Under the pieces are notes generated by a model, which searched no databases, had not been told where the DNA came from, and saw only the letters and a program-made list of their open reading frames with translations. From positions 1-30,370 of the forward strand of contig DNJC01000077.1 in NCBI GenBank assembly GCA_003490025.1: a DNA stretch of 30,370 nt, given 5' to 3'. A program made the position numbers and the translations under genes. Positions 7,918-14,445 of the stretch are shown here, piece after piece. The first letter of the stretch is position 1, and every line of letters begins with the position of its first letter. Source of the stretch: Geobacter sp. GTDB taxonomy: Bacteria > Desulfobacterota > Desulfuromonadia > Geobacterales > Geobacteraceae.

Positions 7918-8783
7918 TTGGCAACTCCGCCGCTGTTGGCATCCGTCTTCTGGTAGACCATGTCGTTTTTCAGATGCCTCAGCGCAAACGCCGTACTTAT
8001 GTTCATCAGCGATTCCGAGTGCCCCAGGAGGAGGTACCCGCCGCTTCTCAGCGTGTTGTGGAACGTTTCGATCACCCGCTTCTTGGAGGCCTGGTCGAAG
8101 TAGATGATCACGTTGCGGCAAAAGATCGTGTCCATCTTCCCCAAGAGAGCCAGGCGGTTGGCGTCGAACAGGTTCATCTGGGTCAGGGTCACCAGCTCCC
8201 GCACCTCGTCGCGGATCCGGTACCCCCCCTCGTCCTGCGTGAAGAAGCGTTTCAGGTAGCGCTCCTCGGTGGCGCGGAAGGACGACTTGCCGTAGATCCC
8301 CTTCCTGGCGTGCTGGACGACCCGGTGGCTGATGTCGGAGCCGACCACCTCTATGCGCCAGCCGTGGAAGCACCCCATCTCCAGCATGAGCATGGCGATG
8401 GTGTACGGCTCCTCGCCGGTGGAGCAGCCGGCGCTCCAGATCCTGAGCGTCCTCTCCCGCTGTTTGAGCTGCATCAGCTCCGGGACGATCTCCTCGGTGA
8501 AGGCCCTGAGCTGGAAGGACTCGCGGAAGAAGTAGGTCTCGTTGGTGGTGAGGAGATCCATGAGGTCCGCGACCTCCTCCTCCTTCCTCCGGTCGTACTT
8601 CAGGAACTGGTAGTACTCCCTGAACCCCGACAGGTTATGCAGGGACACCCTCTGCAGCAGGCGGCGGTCCAGGAGGTACTTGCTGTCCGCATCGAAAAAG
8701 AGGCCGCTGTGGTTGTAGATCAGGTCCCTGATCAGGCGGAATTCCTCTTCCGTCAGTTGCACTTCGGGCTCATTGAATGGCAT
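7914..8783 (-). CDS. cheR: Chemotaxis protein-glutamate O-methyltransferase CheR
   Basis: A 289-residue SAM-dependent methyltransferase that methylates chemoreceptor glutamates. The N-terminal helical domain (residues 1-90, with NETYFFR at 81-87) precedes the Rossmann fold, with the SAM motif IWSAGCSTGEEPYT at 115-128 and the conserved CRNVIIYFD later. The frame is open for another 140 codons upstream, but that part is an antisense-like shadow of the HEAT gene; the ATG at 8783 gives the normal CheR start (MPFNEPEVQLTEEEF). The HEAT-protein stop overlaps this start by one base (TAATG) and the cheB start overlaps the cheR stop, so all three are likely coupled. No pentapeptide-binding insertion can be judged. 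Confidence 0.96.
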   Translation of the reverse strand: MPFNEPEVQLTEEEFRLIRDLIYNHSGLFFDADSKYLLDRRLLQRVSLHNLSGFREYYQFLKYDRRKEEEVADLMDLLTTNETYFFRESFQLRAFTEEIVPELMQLKQRERTLRIWSAGCSTGEEPYTIAMLMLEMGCFHGWRIEVVGSDISHRVVQHARKGIYGKSSFRATEERYLKRFFTQDEGGYRIRDEVRELVTLTQMNLFDANRLALLGKMDTIFCRNVIIYFDQASKKRVIETFHNTLRSGGYLLLGHSESLMNISTAFALRHLKNDMVYQKTDANSGGVAK

Positions 8784-10792
8784 TAGCGCAGCCTTGCAAC
8801 GAGTTCCGCGATCTCGCCCTTTACCAGCGGATCCGACTCGCGGGCAAGCGCCTGGTCGAGGAGCCCGAGCGCCTCGCCCCCCTGCAGCTGCGCCAGGGCG
8901 CGCACGAAGGAACGCCGCACCATCCAGTGCGGGTGCCCCAGGAGTTGATCGCCGTGACCGGCAATCCAGTCGTCGCCGAAGCCGGAAAGGATCTCTATGG
9001 CGGCCTCCGCGACCTCCTCGTCCGTGTGGGAAAGAGCCCTTCGCACCGGGGCGAGGGCCTCCCTGCCGCCGACCGCCGCCAAGGTTTTCAGGGCGGCTAC
9101 CAGCACCGGGCCGTCGGCCTGGGCAACGAGCGCGGTCACGGCGGGAAGCGCCGCCGGGTCGGCCAGCGAGGCAAGCCCCTTGAGCGCCGCGGTCCGGACC
9201 CACGGGTCCGCATCGTTCAGGGCCAGCATGAGCGGAGCCAGCGCCTGGGCTCCCCCGAGTTCCGAGAGGGCCTGTGCGGCGGAGATGCGCACCTCGGGCT
9301 CCTCGTCGGAGAGCGCCATCGCCAGCTGGCCGGCAGCCTGCGGCGTTGCAACCCGCGCCAGCGAGCCGACGGCGGCGCGGCGCACGAGGGGATCGACATC
9401 CTTCACCAGCAGGCAGAGCCGGTCGCCGTCCCGCAAGATCCCGAGTATCAACGCGGCGCTGCGCCTTTTCTTGGGCGCCGGGGCGGTGCAGAGTTTCGCG
9501 CAGACGGCTTCCAGCGGCGAGGGGTCGCGCCCTCCCAGCCTCTGCAGCGCCTCCAGGGCCGCCTGCCGCACCTGGGCGTCTTCATCCTCCAGCGCGGTAG
9601 CAAGAACCGGCACCGATCCCGGGGGCGCCAGCCTGCCCAGGGCGAGAGCGGAGCAGCGCCTGAGTTCCGGGCTCTCATCGACCAGGCCGGAGAAGAGGAT
9701 GCCGGCGTTCTTCCGGTCCCCCATCTCCCCGATCATCTGCGCGATCACGGCGCGCTCCGGGCCGAAGGCGACGGGGAAGTGCTCCGTGAGCGCCGGCATG
9801 ACCGCCGGACCGATACGGCGCAAGGCGTCCAGACAGCCGCCTCTCAGACGCTCCGAGCGGGAGACGCGCAGAAGCGGGAGTGCGGCGCGCTCGTCGCCCA
9901 TGATGCCGATCAGCTGGGTAAGCCCCTCCACCATCATAGGGTCCTCGCTGTGCAGCGAGTCGATCAGCTTCTTGGCGACCTGGGTCCCGTTCCACGCCTT
10001 GAGCGGCTGGTCCACGAGAGAGGCCTGGTCCTCGGCCGGCAGGCGCCCCCTGATCCGCATGAGCGCGATGGCCGCCGCTTCCCGGGCGTTCTTCGCCTTT
10101 TCCTGCATCCCTTCCAGGAGGAGCGGGATGCAGTCCGCGTTGCCCAGGACGGCGAGACAGTCGTAGGTCGCACGCTTCAGGAGGCTCTCCCGCAAAAGCG
10201 GGGCGAGCGAGGTGAGCGGGACAGGCGCCCCGATCAGCGCCAGGGCGTCCAGCACGGTGAACTTGAGCCAGACGTCGCCGCCGTCCAGGACCGCCATCAG
10301 GTGCGGCAGCGCCCGGGGGTCCTTCAGCTTTCCGAGGTTCTCGGCCGCCGCGACCCGGACGTTGGTGTCGATGTCGTCAAGCGCCTCGACCAGCAGAGGA
10401 AGGCAGGAGGAACTCCCTATGTTCCCCAGGATGTCGATGACGAACTTGCGCAGGTCCTGGTCCGGGTCGTTCAGGTGGGCGCAGAGCGGCTGAACGGCTG
10501 CCGCGCCGATCCTCTCCAGGGATTCGACGGCCGAGTTCCTGAGACCCGCGTTCTCCGAGGCGCGCAGGAGCTCGATGAGCGACTCGATGGCGCCCCCCGG
10601 AAGCGGCTGCGCCCGGGTAACGACCGTTACCGCCTCTTTCCTGACGCGCCAGCTGTCGTCCCCCATGGCGGTGAAGAGAAGCGGCATGGCGCTGGGAAAC
10701 GGGTGCCCCGCGAGGGCGACCACGGCAAGCCGCCGCGCCTCCTCGTCCGGCGACCCCAGCCGGGCTGATATCTGTTCAAGATCGATCGACAG
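8783..10792 (-). CDS. HEAT-repeat protein of the chemotaxis operon
   Basis: About 669 residues made almost wholly of HEAT / PBS-lyase-type repeats (for example LIELLRASENAGLRNSAVESLERIG and ALEDEDAQVRQAALEALQRLG), roughly 20 units of about 31 residues. Such solenoids serve as protein-binding scaffolds. No enzyme motif is present. The first conventional start is GTG at 10723, but the frame stays open and repeat-like upstream (DLEQISARLGSPDEEARRL), back to a TAG at 10802-10804. A CTG at 10792 lies 6 bases after AGGAG and would include this first repeat, so it was chosen; ATT at 10798 is too close to AGGAG. The end overlaps cheR. Within the operon it may hold signalling proteins together, which is inference. 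Confidence 0.85.
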   Translation of the reverse strand: MSIDLEQISARLGSPDEEARRLAVVALAGHPFPSAMPLLFTAMGDDSWRVRKEAVTVVTRAQPLPGGAIESLIELLRASENAGLRNSAVESLERIGAAAVQPLCAHLNDPDQDLRKFVIDILGNIGSSSCLPLLVEALDDIDTNVRVAAAENLGKLKDPRALPHLMAVLDGGDVWLKFTVLDALALIGAPVPLTSLAPLLRESLLKRATYDCLAVLGNADCIPLLLEGMQEKAKNAREAAAIALMRIRGRLPAEDQASLVDQPLKAWNGTQVAKKLIDSLHSEDPMMVEGLTQLIGIMGDERAALPLLRVSRSERLRGGCLDALRRIGPAVMPALTEHFPVAFGPERAVIAQMIGEMGDRKNAGILFSGLVDESPELRRCSALALGRLAPPGSVPVLATALEDEDAQVRQAALEALQRLGGRDPSPLEAVCAKLCTAPAPKKRRSAALILGILRDGDRLCLLVKDVDPLVRRAAVGSLARVATPQAAGQLAMALSDEEPEVRISAAQALSELGGAQALAPLMLALNDADPWVRTAALKGLASLADPAALPAVTALVAQADGPVLVAALKTLAAVGGREALAPVRRALSHTDEEVAEAAIEILSGFGDDWIAGHGDQLLGHPHWMVRRSFVRALAQLQGGEALGLLDQALARESDPLVKGEIAELVARLR

Positions 10793-10801
10793 GTCAATCT
10801 C

Positions 10802-11911
10802 CTAGACGCGCAGTTCGGCGCGTTTTTTGGCAATCAGTTCGTCATAGGCTTGCTGCAGGAAATCGGTGCTCGCCCGCACCTGCTCGGATACCCTCTGCTT
10901 GTAAAGATGCTCCCCTTCCCGTATGTCGTCGGCCAAAAGGGTGTGGAAAGTCCCCTCGCGCACCCCCTGCTCGACCTTCCCCTGGTTGTAGAGGACGATG
11001 TCCGAGACGATGATCCGGGCCAGGCGGCGCGCCTTGACCTGCTCCTCGGGAAGCTGGGCCGGCGCCGCCTGCGGCTTTACGGCCGGCTCAGCGGGAGCGG
11101 CGACCGGGGGGACGTCTACCGAGGCCGCCACGTCGGCGAAGGAGGCGAGGTCGTCGAAAGAAGGTACCTCCGCTGCCGGAGGCGCCAAAGCTGCCGGAGG
11201 CGCCAAAGCTGCCGGAGCTGCCGGAGCTGCCGGAGCCGCCGGAGCTGCCGGAGCTATGGGAGCGACCACGGGGGCTGCCGCCGCCTCGGAGGCCGGCTGC
11301 ACCGAGGTCTCGCTCACCTCGCAATCCCTGATCTCGCTGCGGGCCGCCTCCTGCTCCGCGAGCTCGCTCTCGGTCGGACGGCTCAGCGCCGGGACCTCCC
11401 CGGAGGCGAGGCGGTAGATCATCGGGACCAGCGAATCCGGGATGTGGTGCTTCTCTATGTAGTCGTCGGCGCCGTACAGCGAGTTGGGCGATCTCTTGTA
11501 GCGGGTCTTGTCGTAGATGGACGCGATCAGCACTATCTTCACGCCGGAGAGCGCCGGGGCCTGGCGCACGCGCTCGCAGACCTCGAAGCCGAACATGGTC
11601 GGGAGCGCCACGTCGAGAAGGAGGACGTCGGGGACCACCCTCTCCACCGTCTCCAGCGCCTCCCTCCCGTCCGTGCAAAGGAAGAGTTCGAACGGTTCGG
11701 GGGAAAGGACCTTCTGCACCGCCTGGCAGAAGGCGGCGCTCTCGTTCGCCACCACCACCTTCAGTTTCGACTGGGGCGCCTCGCGCCGCTCCGTCTTTCG
11801 GACCAGGCGGAAGACCGCCCTGCAGTTCGAGCAGCGCAGCTTCCTGGGCTCCTCGGATTGGCCGGGATCGACATTGAATCTCTTCTTGCAGTTCGGGCAG
11901 ACAATCAGCAT
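10802..11911 (-). CDS. Zinc-ribbon / receiver-domain protein with Ala-Pro linker
   Basis: A 369-residue protein in four parts. Residues 1-40 form an MJ0042-type zinc ribbon (C5, C8, C27, C30: VCPNC and RCSNC). Residues 50-170 form a receiver-like domain with D100 in LLLDVALPTMFG. Residues 205-285 are a low-complexity Ala/Pro linker encoded by a DNA tandem repeat. Residues 290-369 are a conserved-looking charged helical tail (RIIVSDIVLYNQGKVEQGVR). The acidic pair of a true receiver is replaced (VVANES), so phosphorylation is doubtful. It overlaps the upstream cheW by 7 bases and ends 9 bases before the HEAT start. The same head-and-tail plan occurs in other delta-proteobacterial proteins, but its role in this pathway is not known. 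Confidence 0.85.
   Translation of the reverse strand: MLIVCPNCKKRFNVDPGQSEEPRKLRCSNCRAVFRLVRKTERREAPQSKLKVVVANESAAFCQAVQKVLSPEPFELFLCTDGREALETVERVVPDVLLLDVALPTMFGFEVCERVRQAPALSGVKIVLIASIYDKTRYKRSPNSLYGADDYIEKHHIPDSLVPMIYRLASGEVPALSRPTESELAEQEAARSEIRDCEVSETSVQPASEAAAAPVVAPIAPAAPAAPAAPAAPAALAPPAALAPPAAEVPSFDDLASFADVAASVDVPPVAAPAEPAVKPQAAPAQLPEEQVKARRLARIIVSDIVLYNQGKVEQGVREGTFHTLLADDIREGEHLYKQRVSEQVRASTDFLQQAYDELIAKKRAELRV
11172..11261. repeat. In-frame 18-bp / 9-bp tandem repeat encoding the Ala-Pro linker
   Basis: Two 18-base units GCTGCCGGAGGCGCCAAA (11172-11207) are followed by six 9-base units of the form GCTGCCGGA (11208-11261, the last degenerate). Read on the minus strand they give the APA / APPAAL repeats of the linker. 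Unit lengths are multiples of 3, so copy changes would alter linker length without breaking the frame. Confidence 0.85.
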
Positions 11912-12414
11912 GCGGTGCTCTTTTTATTGGTGGAAGTACTCCCCTGTTGCGGGGAGAGGAAGCCTAACTCGGCCTTCTCCTGGAAGGTCAAAAGCGCGTC
12001 GATGTTGAGCAGCATGACCGGGACCTCGCGCACCAGGCAGAGACCGACCATGTATTCCGCTCCGACGATCCGCACCCCGCGCGGCGGCGCCTTGAGCTCC
12101 CGCAGGGGAATGGTGATCATCTCGGTCACCTCGTCCACCATGAGCGCCAGGGGCTGGCCGGAAATGGAGAGGATCAAAAGCCGCGCGCTCTCCGTCTTTT
12201 CGGAAGGGGGTACGCCGAACCTCTTCCTCAGGTCGACCACCGGGATGACCGAGCCGCGCAGGTTGATGACCCCTTCGACAAAGGGGAGCGCCCTGGGAAG
12301 CGGGGCGAGCTTAGGGACCCTGATGATTTCCCGGATCCTCATGATGTCGACGGCGTAGAGCCCGTCTCCCATCTTCAGACAGGCGACCTGTATTTCCTGC
12401 AACTCCTGTTTCAT
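11905..12414 (-). CDS. cheW: CheW-like adaptor protein
   Basis: A 169-residue single CheW domain. The family phrases YAVDIMRIREIIR (about residues 20-32), GVINLRGSVIPVVDLRKRFG (47-66) and the later VDEVTEMITI are present. CheW links CheA to chemoreceptors. The C-terminal 20 residues (LSPQQGSTSTNKKSTAC) are an unconserved tail. The start overlaps the stop of the upstream receiver gene as ATGA, and the end overlaps the zinc-ribbon gene, so expression is tightly coupled. It is one of two CheW proteins in the cluster; the other has a long N-terminal extension, which suggests two different docking roles. Confidence 0.94.
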   Translation of the reverse strand: MKQELQEIQVACLKMGDGLYAVDIMRIREIIRVPKLAPLPRALPFVEGVINLRGSVIPVVDLRKRFGVPPSEKTESARLLILSISGQPLALMVDEVTEMITIPLRELKAPPRGVRIVGAEYMVGLCLVREVPVMLLNIDALLTFQEKAELGFLSPQQGSTSTNKKSTAC

Positions 12415-12809
12415 CGGGGCTCGCCCCCCTTAGGCGCGTCCTTGCCTATCAGCCCCTCGATGATCTCGAGCACCTTCACCGACTTGAACGGCTTGGTTAT
12501 GTAGGCGTCGGCGCCGGCCTCCTTGCCGCGTTCCAGGTCGCGGCTGCTCTTTTTGGCGGTCAGCATCACCACCGGAATGTAGTTGGTATCGGGGTCGTCC
12601 TTGATGGCGCGGCAGACGTCGAAGCCGTCCAATCCCGGGAGCATGACGTCGAGCACCACCAGGTCCGGCCGCTGCTGCGCGATCGACCTGAGCGCCTCGT
12701 TGCCGTCCCTGGCGCCGGTCACCTGGTACCCTTTCGAGGTGAAGAGGATGCTCTCAAGCTTCAGCAGGCTCTCTTCATCCTCGACCACGAGGATCCTGTT
12801 CTTCTCCAT
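12411..12809 (-). CDS. CheY-like response regulator
   Basis: A 132-residue single receiver. Acidic residues lie in VVEDEE (about 8-13), the phospho-site is D54 in VVLDVMLPGLDG, T84 is in VMLTAKK and K106 is in YITKPF; all are intact. The tail GKDAPKGGEPR is not conserved. This subtype resembles the receivers of PhoB/DivK-like proteins more than the two NMP-type receivers of the cluster (which have DINMP after the aspartate). It starts 24 bases after the upstream cheW gene and overlaps the next cheW by ATGA. Being flanked by two cheW genes, it is likely part of the signal output or adaptation, but this cannot be decided from sequence. Confidence 0.92.
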   Translation of the reverse strand: MEKNRILVVEDEESLLKLESILFTSKGYQVTGARDGNEALRSIAQQRPDLVVLDVMLPGLDGFDVCRAIKDDPDTNYIPVVMLTAKKSSRDLERGKEAGADAYITKPFKSVKVLEIIEGLIGKDAPKGGEPR

Positions 12810-12833
12810 CGATTCCTCCAGTGCCGCCAGTTG

Positions 12834-13592
12834 CTACAAGAGCCCCACGTCCAGGACCTTCTCCATGTCGAGGAGAATGAGCATCCTGCCGTTGACCCGC
12901 CCGATGCCGAGCACGAACTCGCGGTCGATTCCCTCGAGCACCACCGGCGGCGGCTCGATTCCCGCCTCGGCTATCCGCACCACCTGCACCACCTCGTCGA
13001 CCAGCACGCCGCAAAAGCCGCTCTGGCGCTTGACCACGACGACCCGTTCCCGCTCGGAGGCGGTGTTGCCGGCAAGGCCAAGCCTCAGCCTCATGTCGAA
13101 GACCGGGATGATGTTGCCGCGCAGGGAGAGGATGCCGCGCACGAAGGCCGGAACCCTGGGCACCTCGGTCACGTCGCGGGGCTTGATGATCTCCTTGATG
13201 TCCATGATGTTGAGGGCGTATTCCTCGCTCGCCACCCTGAAGCAGAGGAGTTCCACCGTGGCCGCCACGGTGTCCTGCAGCGAGCCGTCCTCGTCGAAGA
13301 GTGCCGATTCCCTTCCCTTCAGGATCACGGCGGCCGGGTCGAACTCGTCGGGGGACTGGTCGAAGCCGAACTCCTCCGCCTCTTCCGGCTGTTCGGCGAG
13401 CCAGAAGGCCGGGGGGGGCTCCGCCGGCGCGGCCGGTTCGGGGTTTTCCGACGCCGGCGGCTCGTCATCGAGGGAAGGCGCCTGCCATTCGGGGTAAGGC
13501 GACGGCGCGGGTGCCGCCGGTCCCTTCCCTGCCCGGGCTTCACCCTGGGTCTCGCCCTTCTGCGCTTTTTTCCTGATCTCAGCGAGATTCAT
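12834..13592 (-). CDS. cheW: CheW-domain protein with long Pro/Ala/Glu-rich N-terminal extension
   Basis: A 252-residue protein. Residues 1-10 (MNLAEIRKKA) form a short conserved-looking head, residues 15-100 are low-complexity and rich in P, A and E, and residues 112-250 are a CheW domain (VELLCFRVASEEYALNIMDI, then GILSLRGNIIPVFDMRLRLG). Such extended CheW proteins occur in signalling arrays outside flagellar chemotaxis; the head may be a docking peptide, which is inference. The ATG at 13592 is the first codon of a protein start that fits the family. The 52-base gap to the upstream ATPase gene carries a heptamer repeat, one of only two sizeable gaps in the operon. Confidence 0.92.
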   Translation of the reverse strand: MNLAEIRKKAQKGETQGEARAGKGPAAPAPSPYPEWQAPSLDDEPPASENPEPAAPAEPPPAFWLAEQPEEAEEFGFDQSPDEFDPAAVILKGRESALFDEDGSLQDTVAATVELLCFRVASEEYALNIMDIKEIIKPRDVTEVPRVPAFVRGILSLRGNIIPVFDMRLRLGLAGNTASERERVVVVKRQSGFCGVLVDEVVQVVRIAEAGIEPPPVVLEGIDREFVLGIGRVNGRMLILLDMEKVLDVGLL

Positions 13593-13610
13593 GACTGCCT
13601 CTGAAAATCC

Positions 13611-13638
13611 GTTCTACGTTCTATGTTCTACGTTCTAC
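13611..13638. repeat. Heptamer tandem repeat (GTTCTAC x4) inside the che operon
   Basis: Four consecutive 7-base units, GTTCTAC, GTTCTAT, GTTCTAC and GTTCTAC, fill the gap between the ATPase gene and the extended cheW gene. The unit differs by one base from the GTTCAAC heptamers at 16520-16568. Confidence 0.85.
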
Positions 13639-13644
13639 GTTCCC

Positions 13645-14445
13645 CTACGCCAGGAGCTCCGCCGCGGTCTCCTCGACCACGGTGGCGTCGATCAGGGCGG
13701 CGTCGCGGCCGAAACCGATCAACAGCGCGTTGGTGGCCACCGCGTTGATCCTGCGCGGCACACCGCCGGATAGCTCGTAGATCCGCTGCACCGCGTCCGG
13801 GGAGAATAGCCCCGGCTCCCCTCCCGCCGCCTCGATCCTGAAATCGAGGTACTCGAGGGTCTCCTCCAGCCCCAGGGGGGCCAGGTGGTAGTTGAGCGAT
13901 ATCCGCTGCCTGAACGGCTCGTACACCGGCGAGGCGAGCATGGTGCGCAGCTCCGGCTGCCCCATGATGATGACGCTCACCAGGTTCTTGTCGTCGAGCT
14001 GGAAATTGGTCAGAAGCCGCAACTCGTCGAAGAGTTCCCGGTCCGGTATCATCTGCGCCTCGTCGATCACCACGACCGGCACCCGCCCCTCGCCGTGCAT
14101 CCGGTACAGCGCCGTGGTGATCTCCTTCAGGAGCTGGTCCTTTTGCAGCGACGGGCTGTCCACCAGCAGCCCGGCCGCGATCACGCGCAGGAGCTCGTCG
14201 GCGGTCAGGCGCGGGTTGAACACGAACAGGAAGTGGTAACGGTCCCCCATCCGGTCCATGAGCGCCCTGGAGATGGTGGTCTTGCCGCAGCCGATGTCGC
14301 CGGTCAGAAGGGCTATTTCGCTCTCCTCCACCGCGTACTCGAGCCGCGCCAGCGCCTCCCGGTGCCCGTGACTCATGTAGAGGAAGCGCGGGTCCGGGGT
14401 CTTGCTGAACGGCTTTTCCATCAGGCCGTAAAACGCCTTGTACAT
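13645..14445 (-). CDS. ExeA/GspA-like AAA ATPase
   Basis: A 266-residue ATPase. The N-terminus MYKAFYGLMEKPFSKTPDPR and the following LYMSHGHREALARLEYAV are the hallmark of the ExeA/GspA and TniB-like family. Walker A is GDIGCGKTT (residues 49-57) and Walker B is VVVIDEAQ (124-131), followed by a sensor region (IIMGQPELR) and an arginine-rich end (SGGVPRRIN). In type II secretion ExeA helps assemble the secretin through peptidoglycan, but that protein has an added peptidoglycan-binding domain which is absent here. Its start overlaps the cheA stop by one base (TGATG), so it is embedded in the signalling operon. A role in localising or remodelling the signalling array is a guess. Confidence 0.92.
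   Translation of the reverse strand: MYKAFYGLMEKPFSKTPDPRFLYMSHGHREALARLEYAVEESEIALLTGDIGCGKTTISRALMDRMGDRYHFLFVFNPRLTADELLRVIAAGLLVDSPSLQKDQLLKEITTALYRMHGEGRVPVVVIDEAQMIPDRELFDELRLLTNFQLDDKNLVSVIIMGQPELRTMLASPVYEPFRQRISLNYHLAPLGLEETLEYLDFRIEAAGGEPGLFSPDAVQRIYELSGGVPRRINAVATNALLIGFGRDAALIDATVVEETAAELLA

Noticed and set aside
8777..10768. 663-codon plus-strand frame opposite the HEAT gene
   Set aside because: Antisense shadow of the HEAT repeats; arginine- and glycine-rich without domain signature.
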